NCBI GenBank assembly: GCA_963803295.1
Contig: CAWDMC010000010.1
Coordinates: forward strand, 558,001 to 622,000
Length of the DNA stretch: 64,000 nt
Direction: 5' to 3'
Origin: CAWDMC01 sp963803295
GTDB lineage: Bacteria; Acidobacteriota; Terriglobia; UBA7540
Shown: piece after piece, positions 35,561-44,061 of the stretch
Numbering within the stretch: the first letter of the stretch is position 1
How the letters are laid out: each line of letters begins with the position of its first letter
Translations under genes and position numbers: made by a program
The notes under the pieces: generated by a model
Databases searched by the model: none
What the model saw: only the letters and a program-made list of their open reading frames with translations
Told to the model about the DNA's origin: nothing

Positions 35561-36853
35561 CTATCGAAAGTAGGTACCGCCCCAGAGTAAACCTGGGCCC
35601 ACTGCAGCGAGGAAGATGAGAGCGCGGGCAGGCGGAACGCTGGTGGCCCGTGCACTGCTCAACGCCATGCACAAGCTGACCCCGCAGGTGGCTGAGCCCA
35701 GATTCCCCGAAGTTCTGGAGATCAACGTGACTTTCTCCAACGGGATTTTCGCTCTCCGGGCGAGGATCTCAACAACCCTGGGATTCGGTTCGTGAAAAGC
35801 GAAGTAACTAACCTCAGAGCGTGATTTACCACTCAAGTTCTCGATCCGGCTCAGAGTGCGCTCCAAAGTCGAAACCGCAGTGCCCGCCAGTTGCTCGCCT
35901 CTAAACTGGACCTCAATTTCGGAGTTGCGCGGCAACGATACCCGGAGTGAAGAGGCAAACGTTCCCGAACAACCCCAAACGAAGTCTCCCGCCGTGGGCA
36001 TTTCACTGTTGTTCCCCGGACCAGACCGCGCCAGCACAAAGGCGCAGGCGCCGTCTCCAAACAAGCCTCGAAACTCTCCCGGAATTTGCGGGGAAGAAAG
36101 CCGGCGAGTGTTAACCTCCGCGGCAACCACAAGCGCAACGCCGTGCCGGGAATCAGCCAGAAGAGCTTTCGCGGTGGCCAAGGCGTGAATCAAGCCAACG
36201 CAGGCTCCGCCCACGTCGATCGCACCGCAAGACTCCGGTAGGAGCAAGAGTGAATGCAGGCTCGCAGAGAGCGACGGAAAGCCGCTAAACGTGGCGGAAG
36301 TCACGACCACAAAGTCGACCGTTTCGGCGGCCATCTTCGCCATGTCGAGCGCGCTTTCAGCCGCTCTCGCGGCAAGCACGAGTTCATTTTCGACATCGTC
36401 CGCCCTGCGCACCGACTCGATTCCCGCCCCGTCACGAAAGGTCCCGGGCGCCACACCGCACTGACGTTCGATTTCCTCCGCGCCAACTCGGAGAGAGCCG
36501 AGCGCAAATCCCCAACCGAATATTGAGGCAGCAACGCCTACGCTCCTTGAACCCTGAGATTCTTCGCGTTCAGGGGTCCGCTCAATAGTCCCGCCGCCAA
36601 CCACTTCGCAAGAAGCTTCGACGAGCGCATGAATGCTCTGCGGCCGGCTCTTGGGCCAAACGCTCCCAAAATTGCGGATACCAGCGGCTTCCTCGAGGGC
36701 GGAGACGATCGCGACCCATCCCATGGAGTCGATCAACCCAGCCTTAACCAAGTCTTCCTCGTCTCGGGGCATTGGCGTACCTGGTGGAAGTTCAAGTGAA
36801 ACAGAACTCCGCACTAAATGGAGTGCCCGGGCCTCGGTCCACGGATGCCTCAT
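35561..36853 (-). CDS. Acyl carrier protein-ketosynthase III fusion
   Basis: 430 aa from ATG 36853 (AAGGAG upstream). Residues about 8-80 look like an acyl carrier protein: DEEDLVKAGLIDSMGWVAIV puts the phosphopantetheine serine at S43. Residues about 105-430 are a FabH-like ketosynthase with Cys218 (GGACVG), His354 (FHEPNP) and Asn384 (SGNLGSAT), so the triad seems intact. A natural ACP-KASIII fusion is unusual; it may start or extend a special acyl chain held in cis. It begins 19 bp after the unknown gene of the DUF488 module. Confidence 0.8.
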   Translation of the reverse strand: MRHPWTEARALHLVRSSVSLELPPGTPMPRDEEDLVKAGLIDSMGWVAIVSALEEAAGIRNFGSVWPKSRPQSIHALVEASCEVVGGGTIERTPEREESQGSRSVGVAASIFGWGFALGSLRVGAEEIERQCGVAPGTFRDGAGIESVRRADDVENELVLAARAAESALDMAKMAAETVDFVVVTSATFSGFPSLSASLHSLLLLPESCGAIDVGGACVGLIHALATAKALLADSRHGVALVVAAEVNTRRLSSPQIPGEFRGLFGDGACAFVLARSGPGNNSEMPTAGDFVWGCSGTFASSLRVSLPRNSEIEVQFRGEQLAGTAVSTLERTLSRIENLSGKSRSEVSYFAFHEPNPRVVEILARRAKIPLEKVTLISRTSGNLGSATCGVSLCMALSSARATSVPPARALIFLAAVGPGLLWGGTYFR

Positions 36854-36872
36854 CGGAAGCTCCTTGATATCT

Positions 36873-37610
36873 CTACAGCAGGTCCAACCAGGATTCAGCG
36901 GGCTGAGGAAAAAGAGAGTCAAGCATCAACCAGCATTGCTGATCGGCTTGGGGTCGCGGAAGCCCGATGCGGGCGAGCCGTTGCATACTTACCAACAGGA
37001 AGTTGCGAACTCGCCCGTTGAGGAACCGCTCGGCAAACGCCAGCGCGTCTGACCTCTGGATCCGCTGAAAAAGCTGGCCGGCAAAGCGGCGCCATTCGCG
37101 GTCCACAACCGGAATGCTGGACACGCGCTCGTTGGAGGTCAAGGTCACGTCCGCACGAAGATTAAAGCCTGCAGGCTCGGGGAACAGACGAAACCTCAGG
37201 TTCACGTATTCGCACCCGCATACCGAACGCACCGCGTCCGAAGGTGACACCCAAAGCGCTCGCCCGCCCCCGGTACTCGCTTGGACAGGACAACCAAAAA
37301 GATGCTCGAGGTCAGGTGAGACCTCTGCCCTCCTCAGGCACTGCACCAGTTCGTCCTCGCCCAACGAGCGCCCCCTGCCGTTAAGCCCGAAGGTTTGCAC
37401 ATCCTCAACATGCGGCTGCGCGACCCGCATCGGCCGGGCATTGAATCCCACATAATCCCCGCGCCGCCATGAAAACGGGTCACGCCACGCGAAGCCCCAA
37501 GGGGGCAAAGGTCGAATCGAGCGGAATCGATCCGCAGAGATTTGTTCGAGCCCGATCACACAGTAACCCGGCCCCATCACCGTGATGTCAGAAAGAATCA
37601 GTTCTGGCAT
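36873..37610 (-). CDS. Unknown protein coupled to DUF488 genes (possible dual-OB protein)
   Basis: 245 aa from ATG 37610, 4 bp after the preceding DUF488 gene. N-terminus PELILSDITVMGPGYCVIGL and RFRSIRPLPPWGFAWRDPFS suggest beta-rich small-barrel domains. I recall dual-OB proteins being encoded beside DUF488 genes, but cannot verify that assignment here. No membrane segment. Tight spacing to both neighbours implies a shared role. Confidence 0.6.
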   Translation of the reverse strand: MPELILSDITVMGPGYCVIGLEQISADRFRSIRPLPPWGFAWRDPFSWRRGDYVGFNARPMRVAQPHVEDVQTFGLNGRGRSLGEDELVQCLRRAEVSPDLEHLFGCPVQASTGGGRALWVSPSDAVRSVCGCEYVNLRFRLFPEPAGFNLRADVTLTSNERVSSIPVVDREWRRFAGQLFQRIQRSDALAFAERFLNGRVRNFLLVSMQRLARIGLPRPQADQQCWLMLDSLFPQPAESWLDLL

Positions 37611-37614
37611 CTTG

Positions 37615-38106
37615 CTAGACCTTCGACTTGCGCCCACGGCGACGATTGACTATCACGAGGTGCTTCACTTCAAATTCGTGCCCAAGCTCGATCCCCTGCT
37701 TGGCGATCATCTCGGCGACAAGCCGGCGGTGGCATTTCTCGGGACCGGGTTCGGAGCAGAGGAGCGCAACCCGCCCCTCGAATTTGGCAAGTTCCAAGTT
37801 CTCCAGAATATGCCGCTGTTCCATGAGTTCGAGAAAGGAGGTCTCGTATTGTTGCCAGTCTCGCGTGGCCTGGTAAGCCTGACGAATTTCCGGGCTTGGA
37901 GCCAGGAGAGGTTCGTAGACGTATTCGATCCCCAATAGACAGTGGAGGAAGAAGGCGATATCGGGGAACTTTGCGAACCCCGAAAGCTGGCCGACCCGGT
38001 TCTCGCGAATGTCCATCACCCTTTGAACTCCGGCATCCTGCAAGAGTCCAAAGAACTGTTCCGCCGTCTTTTGAGTGAAGCCAATGGTAAACAGCGTGGT
38101 GCTCAT
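37615..38106 (-). CDS. DUF488 family protein (second copy)
   Basis: 163 aa from ATG 38106, 7 bp after the other DUF488 gene. Family features: N-terminal LFTIGFTQKTAEQFFGLLQD, RVMDIRENRVGQLSGFAK, and the C-terminal cysteine motif LLCSEPGPEKCHRRLVAEMI. DUF488 is thought to have a rhodanese/Cys-phosphatase-like fold with the conserved Cys-x6-CHR; its reaction is not established. Ends in a basic NRRRGRKSKV tail. Confidence 0.85.
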   Translation of the reverse strand: MSTTLFTIGFTQKTAEQFFGLLQDAGVQRVMDIRENRVGQLSGFAKFPDIAFFLHCLLGIEYVYEPLLAPSPEIRQAYQATRDWQQYETSFLELMEQRHILENLELAKFEGRVALLCSEPGPEKCHRRLVAEMIAKQGIELGHEFEVKHLVIVNRRRGRKSKV

Positions 38107-38113
38107 GGGCAGG

Positions 38114-38779
38114 CTACCAGCGGTCAACCGCAAGCGGGTCAACGCGGTGGGCAAACTTTCCCGCCTGCAGCTCGTAAGCGTCCTCCAAGGCATCTGCTCG
38201 AGCTTGGGGAAACAAGGTGTTCGCGGCGACCCCGGCGAAGCCATGGGCGTTCAGCAGTCTATCCTCCGCCTCTTCCTGGCCTTCGATCCGTGAGCCCTTC
38301 CGAATATGCAAGGGCCGAATCCCCATTCGCGTGAGCTCGGGGCAAATCATAAGAAATCTGTGACACTGCAGCGGATCCTCTTCAGCGCAGACGAGAGCAC
38401 ACGAAGCACGCTCAAGCTCGCTTAAGACGCGTTCGAGACCAGCGCGAAAGGCGTAGGACTTCCGCCTGAGCTTATAGTCAACAACCCCGTCGAGCCGGTA
38501 GGTGTCAGGGTCATCCGGGCGTCCTCCCAACTCGTCACCCAAAAAAAGGTAACCGATGCCTGCGCTTTCGACCAAATTTTGAAAGTGCGGCTGGCAGAAG
38601 TGCGGAAATCGCCCCAGTCGCGGCTGGCTGCGTACATCAATCAGAAGGCCAATGGACCGGTCCTTGAGCAGCTCGATGAATTGCGAAGACTCCAGGTTAG
38701 AGTGGCCCACCGTGAAGAGAGGTCGACGACTCTGTTCAATGACCGTCGGTGGTGTAAGCTGGGCGTGACCCTGGGCCAT
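38114..38779 (-). CDS. DUF488 family protein (first copy)
   Basis: 221 aa. PLFTVGHSNLESSQFIELLK, IDVRSQPRLGRFPHF and ALVCAEEDPLQCHRFLM are the DUF488 signature; the FPHF/GDELGGRP region marks the longer subtype. The C-terminal 60 residues are an extra segment. It starts 23 bp after the TonB/TolA-like gene, so the module is probably driven by the upstream lipid A promoter or a weak internal one. The two copies are from different subtypes rather than a fresh duplication. Confidence 0.87.
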   Translation of the reverse strand: MAQGHAQLTPPTVIEQSRRPLFTVGHSNLESSQFIELLKDRSIGLLIDVRSQPRLGRFPHFCQPHFQNLVESAGIGYLFLGDELGGRPDDPDTYRLDGVVDYKLRRKSYAFRAGLERVLSELERASCALVCAEEDPLQCHRFLMICPELTRMGIRPLHIRKGSRIEGQEEAEDRLLNAHGFAGVAANTLFPQARADALEDAYELQAGKFAHRVDPLAVDRW

Positions 38780-38802
38780 GATCGGCGGCGCTCCTCGAGG
38801 AT

Positions 38803-39915
38803 TTACTGCTCGTAGCCAAGGTTGTAGAGGAAGATAAACTCAAGCACCAGGTGTTCGCCGGTAAACTCCTGAGGGAGTGGAGGGAAGGGTGAGGAGGCGC
38901 GGATTCCAGCAATGGCGGCGCGATCCAGGGCATCGGCGCCGGAACCCGCGACCAGGCGGAGTTGGGGCACGGCCCCGTTCCTGACGATTTCGAAAACAAC
39001 GGCGACGCGGCCCTTTTCGCCAAGCCGGGCCGACTCCGGGATCACCGAATACCAGTTTTGGCGCACGGAATAGACGACGCGGGCCAGATAGGGACCGAAA
39101 TCCACTCCTTTGGTGTCCGAGAGGATAACGGGTCCTTCCATCGAAAAATTGGGATTGAAGTTTCTGAATTGGGCTATCGAATCACCGGGGCCAGACCCGA
39201 TACCGGACGCCCGATCCCGGGCCGCTGCCGAGGCGGACTGACGGATCATCTCGCCCGGCGACAGGGCCGGCACCCGCAATTGGGAGATCTCTTTTCCACC
39301 CGGCGCCGGAACTTCCAAAAGACTGGGGCCTTCTTTCTTATTCTCCGCCAGTTGCTGATTACTCTGTCCGGCTCCCTGGGCGTTATTCTGCGCCGCCGAG
39401 GGGGCCTGGGCGGGCTGCGGGGCCGCAGGAGGCGACTGCTTGGGCTCCGGTGTCTGAGCCCCGCCCTTCTGTTCGGGCATGGTCGAATTGCCTTTTGAGT
39501 ACGGCATACGGATGCCGTTAGGATTAACCTTCGGCGCTGGTCCTTGCGCCCTGCGATCCTTGTCAGAGAGGATATGGGTCGGTGGAGGCTTTTTGAACTG
39601 TTTGGCAAGATCCGGCGGCAGGAACAGCATCGTGGTCTCGGGCTTCCTCTGCTGTGCAACCTGGACTCCTATCAACTTGGCGCCGGCGTGGATGAGATCG
39701 GGCCCGACCACCAGCAAAATAATCAGCAGAATGTGGAAGAAGATCGACGCGAGAACTGTGGTTCGCCGCCGCCATTTTGACACCTCGCTGGCGGTATCTA
39801 GAATTAGGTTCAGGTGGATTTCCGGAGGCTCGCCGGATTCGACAGGGAAGAATAATTCGAATTGACGTGCGTCGGGCTTGGGAAGTTCGAGTTCCGGCGG
39901 TTTAATACTTAACAT
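38803..39915 (-). CDS. TonB/TolA-like envelope protein
   Basis: 370 aa. One N-terminal transmembrane helix (about 55-75, ASIFFHILLIILLVVGPDLI), a Pro/Gln/Ala-rich periplasmic spacer (PPAAPQPAQAPSAAQNNAQG), and a C-terminal TonB-type domain (SVRQNWYSVIPESARLGEKG; VVFEIVRNGAVPQLRL; AIAGIRASSPFPPLP). Transduces proton-motive force from the inner to the outer membrane. Its start abuts the Gfo/Idh stop. No ExbB/D genes nearby. Confidence 0.85.
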   Translation of the reverse strand: MLSIKPPELELPKPDARQFELFFPVESGEPPEIHLNLILDTASEVSKWRRRTTVLASIFFHILLIILLVVGPDLIHAGAKLIGVQVAQQRKPETTMLFLPPDLAKQFKKPPPTHILSDKDRRAQGPAPKVNPNGIRMPYSKGNSTMPEQKGGAQTPEPKQSPPAAPQPAQAPSAAQNNAQGAGQSNQQLAENKKEGPSLLEVPAPGGKEISQLRVPALSPGEMIRQSASAAARDRASGIGSGPGDSIAQFRNFNPNFSMEGPVILSDTKGVDFGPYLARVVYSVRQNWYSVIPESARLGEKGRVAVVFEIVRNGAVPQLRLVAGSGADALDRAAIAGIRASSPFPPLPQEFTGEHLVLEFIFLYNLGYEQ

Positions 39916-40983
39916 TTATACTTCACCGCTTTGCCCGATAGAACGACTGAGAGGGACGCCGAGTTGCTTAGCATGTGCTTCGATGCAGTTCATGACCTCT
40001 TCGGCCAGTGCCAGCGCGGCGCGGCCTTCCGAGCCGCCTACCAACGGCGGACGCCGCGTCCGAACCGATTCGACAAAAGCCTCCAATTCGCTACGCAGCG
40101 GATCTGAGCCGGCCGGCAAATTCCCCGCCGGTGGCCCGAGGTTGCCACCTGAATCGCAGCCCTCAAGCCGCCGGAACATGATCTGGGGCGACTCGCCGCC
40201 ACGATCGACGCTGAGCACGATAGCATCACGCCGGGTGAAATCAATGGAAATGTATTCGTTGGGCTGAAAGTAGCGGAACTTCCGCACTCTCTCGGTGCTT
40301 ACCCGGCTTGCCGTCAAGTTCGCCACCGCTCCGTTCTCAAACTCCACCCGCGCATTGGCAATGTCGACCTTGTCAGTGAGCACTGCCAGCCCGACCGCGC
40401 GCACCTCTCGCACCCTCGATTGTACCATCCACAACACCAAATCAAGGTCGTGGATCATCAGGTCGAAAACTACGTCGACATCCAGCGAGCGAGGGCTGAA
40501 AACGCCCAGACGGTGGATCTCGAAGAACATGGGGCTGCGGGTCATTTCGATGGCGCTGACCACCCCAGGGTTGAAGCGCTCCAGGTGTCCGACCTGCAGG
40601 ATCCGGCCCTGCGCCGCCGCGGCCGCGATCAGCGTGTCGGCTTCCGCCACCGTGCTGGTGATAGGCTTCTCCACCAGCACATCCACCCCACGAGCGAAGG
40701 CCTTCAGCGCCATTTCAGCATGGGACGTGGTGGGGATTACCAAGCTAGCCGCCCTGACCGCACCGAGAGCTTCATCAAGGTTCTGAAATGCCTGGACCCC
40801 TAGTTCGGTCGCGACTTCCGAGCACCGGTCCGGCCGGATGTCATAGACGCCCGCAAGCTGGGCGCCAGCCAATCCTTTCATGGCCCGAGCATGCTTGCGT
40901 CCGTGCTCGCCTACGCCGATTACGGCGATGGGTAGGGGCCCGGCGGACGAGCCATTAGGGTCGCGCTGAATGGATGGATTCAC
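39916..40983 (-). CDS. Gfo/Idh/MocA oxidoreductase in the lipid A cluster
   Basis: 355 aa, GTG start. Rossmann motif IAVIGVGEHGRKHARAM, catalytic VEKPIT and the substrate half with DLMIHDLDLVLWM. In some bacteria the lipid A cluster contains GnnA, a UDP-GlcNAc 3-dehydrogenase of this family that leads to diamino lipid A; position next to lpxI/lpxA makes that possible, but the partner aminotransferase GnnB is absent here. Conservative call: NAD(P)-dependent sugar dehydrogenase. Confidence 0.88.
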   Translation of the reverse strand: MNPSIQRDPNGSSAGPLPIAVIGVGEHGRKHARAMKGLAGAQLAGVYDIRPDRCSEVATELGVQAFQNLDEALGAVRAASLVIPTTSHAEMALKAFARGVDVLVEKPITSTVAEADTLIAAAAAQGRILQVGHLERFNPGVVSAIEMTRSPMFFEIHRLGVFSPRSLDVDVVFDLMIHDLDLVLWMVQSRVREVRAVGLAVLTDKVDIANARVEFENGAVANLTASRVSTERVRKFRYFQPNEYISIDFTRRDAIVLSVDRGGESPQIMFRRLEGCDSGGNLGPPAGNLPAGSDPLRSELEAFVESVRTRRPPLVGGSEGRAALALAEEVMNCIEAHAKQLGVPLSRSIGQSGEV

Positions 40984-41092
40984 TGGATCAGCTACAAGCC
41001 ATTTTCAGGGAGCCGGTGGCGATAAACAGGCTGTCCGAGTCCGCGAAAAGGCCGAGCGGGACCGGGGGGCGCCGCCACCAAGCGCGGCTCCT

Positions 41093-41941
41093 TTAGTCAG
41101 CCAGCCCTACGATTGAGATTGCGGCCTGATTCGCCGTTTCGAGCAAACGATCTCGCTCAAAAAGGAGCGTTTTGCCTGCGTCCAAGGCAAGAGCAGTCGC
41201 ACCGCAGCGGCTCATCACTTCGATCGTTTTCACCCCGACCACCGGGACATCGAAGCGCATGTCCTGCGTGGGCTTACTCACTTTGACGACAGCCAACCGC
41301 CGGCCGTTACACAGGCTGGCGGCGCGCTCGATTGTCGCGTCCGTTCCCTCCATGGCCTCGACCGCCACGCAGGCTCGCTCGGAAACCACGACGGTTTGAC
41401 CGATATCAAGCCCGGCGACCGTTCTCGCCACCTCGCGGCCGTAAGCGATATCCGTCAGCTCACTTTCATCGGGAGCGCGGCGTGTCAGAGTTCCCGGCGC
41501 AGCGAGTAAAGCCCGGAGGAACAACGTGGAATCAAGCACCTCGATCCCGAGGCCTTCGAGCATCTTCACCAGCGTGCCGATCAGCGCGTCGGTATTCTTG
41601 CGCTCCATGCCATCGAGCGCCTGCTGCGCCACCCGATCTGCCTTGAACCCCCCGTAGATCTGGGCGTGTTTCACTTGGCCGGCCAGGACCACCCGCTTCA
41701 CGCGTTCGGAGCTGAGCAATCCAAAGAACTTGATGGCCTCGCCCAAACCCAGCCAATGAATGGATTGGGTCTTCTCGTTGAGTTGGGGCGAAGCCTCCTC
41801 CTTAATCGCGAATATCACGGGATCGATCCCTTGTTGGCGCGCCGCGTCGAGCACCAGAAAGGGAAAGTTACCATTGCCGGCGATGATGGCCAGGCGGCCA
41901 GCATCGGATTGCGTGATGGGGTCATTGAGGGTTTGGGTCAT
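41093..41941 (-). CDS. lpxI: UDP-2,3-diacylglucosamine diphosphatase LpxI
   Basis: 282 aa from ATG 41941; the longer frame starts with TTG. GRLAIIAGNGNFPFLVLDAA, HWLGLGEAIKFFGLL and VVLAGQVKHAQIYGG are typical N-terminal LpxI features; the C-terminal domain has DVPVVGVKTIEVMSRCGATA. It makes lipid X, replacing LpxH. Lies between lpxA and the Gfo/Idh gene. Confidence 0.93.
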   Translation of the reverse strand: MTQTLNDPITQSDAGRLAIIAGNGNFPFLVLDAARQQGIDPVIFAIKEEASPQLNEKTQSIHWLGLGEAIKFFGLLSSERVKRVVLAGQVKHAQIYGGFKADRVAQQALDGMERKNTDALIGTLVKMLEGLGIEVLDSTLFLRALLAAPGTLTRRAPDESELTDIAYGREVARTVAGLDIGQTVVVSERACVAVEAMEGTDATIERAASLCNGRRLAVVKVSKPTQDMRFDVPVVGVKTIEVMSRCGATALALDAGKTLLFERDRLLETANQAAISIVGLAD

Positions 41942-41983
41942 GACCGTTCGAACTTTAAGAGCTGCACTATTCCGGATCACTAT

Positions 41984-42007
41984 CCTCTCCCCCAAAGGGG
42001 GCGAGGG
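41984..42007. repeat. Palindrome CCTCTCCCCC-AAA-GGGGGCGAGG
   Basis: Nearly perfect inverted repeat between lpxA and lpxI, of the same CT-rich kind as those at 12656, 45893 and 53340. Confidence 0.5.
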
Positions 42008-42061
42008 CTGTTATCGCCAGTTTTTTCCACTTTTCAACGTTTCCACTCTTCCGCACGCCCA

Positions 42062-42838
42062 TCATTTCTCCACACCACGTTCCGAGGTCTTGATGAACTC
42101 GACCAGTGTGCGCACACGATTGCTCTTAAGCGCCTCAGCCTCGATCGCTTCCAGCGCCTGAGTAGTATTCAATTTAGAACGCGTCAGTAAGCGAAAAGCC
42201 CTATCGAGATCGTGGAGATCTTCATCGCTGAAACCCTGGCGCTCCAGTCCGATACGATTTGCGCCCAGCACTTCTACCGGACGCGGCGCGGTGGATTTCG
42301 AGTAAGGCAGAATGTCTTTATTGACCAGTGTGGCGCTGCCCACAAAGCTGTATGCCCCGATGCGGCAGAATTGGTGGACCAGGCAGAAAGCGCCAAGCGA
42401 GGCGTGATCCTGGATTTCCACGTGGCCGGCCAGCGAAGCGCCGTTGGCCATGATGACGTAGTTGCCAATCCGGCAGTCATGCGCCACGTGCACGTAAGCC
42501 ATCAACAGACTATGGCTGCCGATGTAAGTTACTCCTGCGCCGCCTTGAGTGCCCCGGTGCAGCGTGACGAATTCGCGAATGATGTTGTCGTCGCCGATCT
42601 CAAGCCGTGTCAATTCGCCCCGGTATTTGAGGTCCTGGGGAGGAAGGCCAATCGAGGCCCAAGGGAAAATACGGTTGCGGCGGCCGATCGTAGTGGGACC
42701 CTCGATGACCACGTGAGACATGACCTCGGTCGACGCACCGATCTCGACTTGGTCACCGATCACGCTGTACGGGCCAATCGTGGCATCCGCCGCGATTCGG
42801 GCTTGAGGATGAATGATGGCTGTCGCATGCACGTTCAT
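42062..42838 (-). CDS. lpxA: UDP-N-acetylglucosamine O-acyltransferase
   Basis: 258 aa. Left-handed beta-helix hexapeptide repeats from the N-terminus (IHPQARIAADATIGPYSVIG), NIIREFVTLHRGT and LMAYVHVAHDCRIGNYVIMA, where the family's catalytic His sits, followed by NRIGLERQGFSDEDL. First step of lipid A synthesis. Its ATG overlaps the fabZ stop in ATGA, showing translational coupling. Confidence 0.96.
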   Translation of the reverse strand: MNVHATAIIHPQARIAADATIGPYSVIGDQVEIGASTEVMSHVVIEGPTTIGRRNRIFPWASIGLPPQDLKYRGELTRLEIGDDNIIREFVTLHRGTQGGAGVTYIGSHSLLMAYVHVAHDCRIGNYVIMANGASLAGHVEIQDHASLGAFCLVHQFCRIGAYSFVGSATLVNKDILPYSKSTAPRPVEVLGANRIGLERQGFSDEDLHDLDRAFRLLTRSKLNTTQALEAIEAEALKSNRVRTLVEFIKTSERGVEK

Positions 42839-43368
42839 TGGGCGGGGCGCTCGACGCCGGGACGTTCGGCTATCGCAAAGAGCATGACCGCTTCGGCAAC
42901 GAGTTTCCCCTCTACCGTGGCGCGACCTCCCATCTTGCCGAAATTCGAGCGGCGGCTAATCATTTCCATTTCGATACGGACCTGATCCCCCGGGACCACC
43001 GGCTTGCGGAACTTGGCATTATCGATACCGGTAAAGTAGATCAGTTTAGCCGAGCGCACGTCGTCCGGCAGATCGCGGTAGATCAATACGCCCGCCACCT
43101 GGGCCATTGATTCGAGGATCAGCACGCCCGGCATCACTGGCGCCCCCGGAAAGTGTCCTTGAAAGAACGGCTCGTTGATGGTGACGTTCTTCAGGCCCAC
43201 AATCCGCTTATCGGGCTCGAAATCAATAATGCGATCAACCAGCAGGAAAGGATAGCGGTGCGGCAGGATTTTGAGGATATCCTGGATTCCGTACACCGTT
43301 TTGGGCGCCGGTTTCTGCTCGGCGCTCGAAACCTTCTCGCTCTCGGAAGTTGTGATTTGGTCAGCCAA
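42835..43368 (-). CDS. fabZ: 3-hydroxyacyl-ACP dehydratase
   Basis: 177 aa, slightly long because of a charged N-terminal 25 residues. Hot-dog fold with ILPHRYPFLLVDRI (catalytic His) and FFQGHFPGAPVMPGVLILES (catalytic Glu). Dehydrates 3-hydroxyacyl-ACP, competing with LpxA for the same substrate, which explains the coupling. First gene of the lpx run in this window; lpxD is not present upstream. Confidence 0.96.
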   Translation of the reverse strand: MADQITTSESEKVSSAEQKPAPKTVYGIQDILKILPHRYPFLLVDRIIDFEPDKRIVGLKNVTINEPFFQGHFPGAPVMPGVLILESMAQVAGVLIYRDLPDDVRSAKLIYFTGIDNAKFRKPVVPGDQVRIEMEMISRRSNFGKMGGRATVEGKLVAEAVMLFAIAERPGVERPAQ

Positions 43369-43450
43369 TCTTGCCCCCCTTCCCGTCGAACTTAGACCTT
43401 ATCGGGCCGCGTAATGCCTGAATCACGGCGCCAGAAACACGGTACCACAA

Positions 43451-44061
43451 TCACGGCCCCAACAGTTTTTGCATCACAATCTCTGAGGCCAGCAGCTGAT
43501 CAGAATAGCGTAATAGGTGTGAACGGCAAATAGAAGTTGGGCAGGGTGAATTTTACCCTTCTCCACGTAAAACTCAGCCAGCTTATTCAGCTTGTCGGAG
43601 AGGTTCTCAACATCGTAGCCGCACACCTCGCCAAACAGAATCTTACACTGGTTGAAGAACACCTGCGCTTTAGGGTTCACCGTTGCCAGAATCTCTTCAT
43701 AGAGGGCTCGCACCCCTTCCTGCGCAACGGGACTTTCCGAACCAAAATCGCCGTGCAAATATTCTGGCTGGTAAGGTTTCCCTTTTTGTCCCAGGTTATA
43801 CAGTGCCCAAAGGAACCGTTCCGTGGAGTAGCGGTTGACTTCCAAGGGCTCCTGATCTGTCCACTTGTCATCCCGGAAGCGGAGAAAAAATGAAATACTT
43901 CCCATCCGTCCCAGCACCGAACATGCTGTTCCATTGGCGGGTGTTACGACGCACGACAACGATATCCCGGACGCGGTCAGATTGTGTCGGAAAGGCACAC
44001 GCCCAGAGCGCCAAAACTGTCCCGTGCTCCTAGCTTTTCTTTCGTTGGACCAAATCGGCAT
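43451..44061 (-). pseudogene. Truncated N-6 DNA methylase-like remnant
   Basis: The frame FGEVCGYDVENLSDKLNKLA then IHPAQLLFAVHTYYAILI resembles the segment before the catalytic domain of large N-6 adenine DNA methyltransferases. After YYAILI a 1-base shift near 43501 exposes LLASEIVMQKLLG and a stop, as expected if the original frame continued. The NPPF catalytic part is absent. The 5' third (before about 43905) has no family match. Assignment is from memory of the family pattern. Confidence 0.5.
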
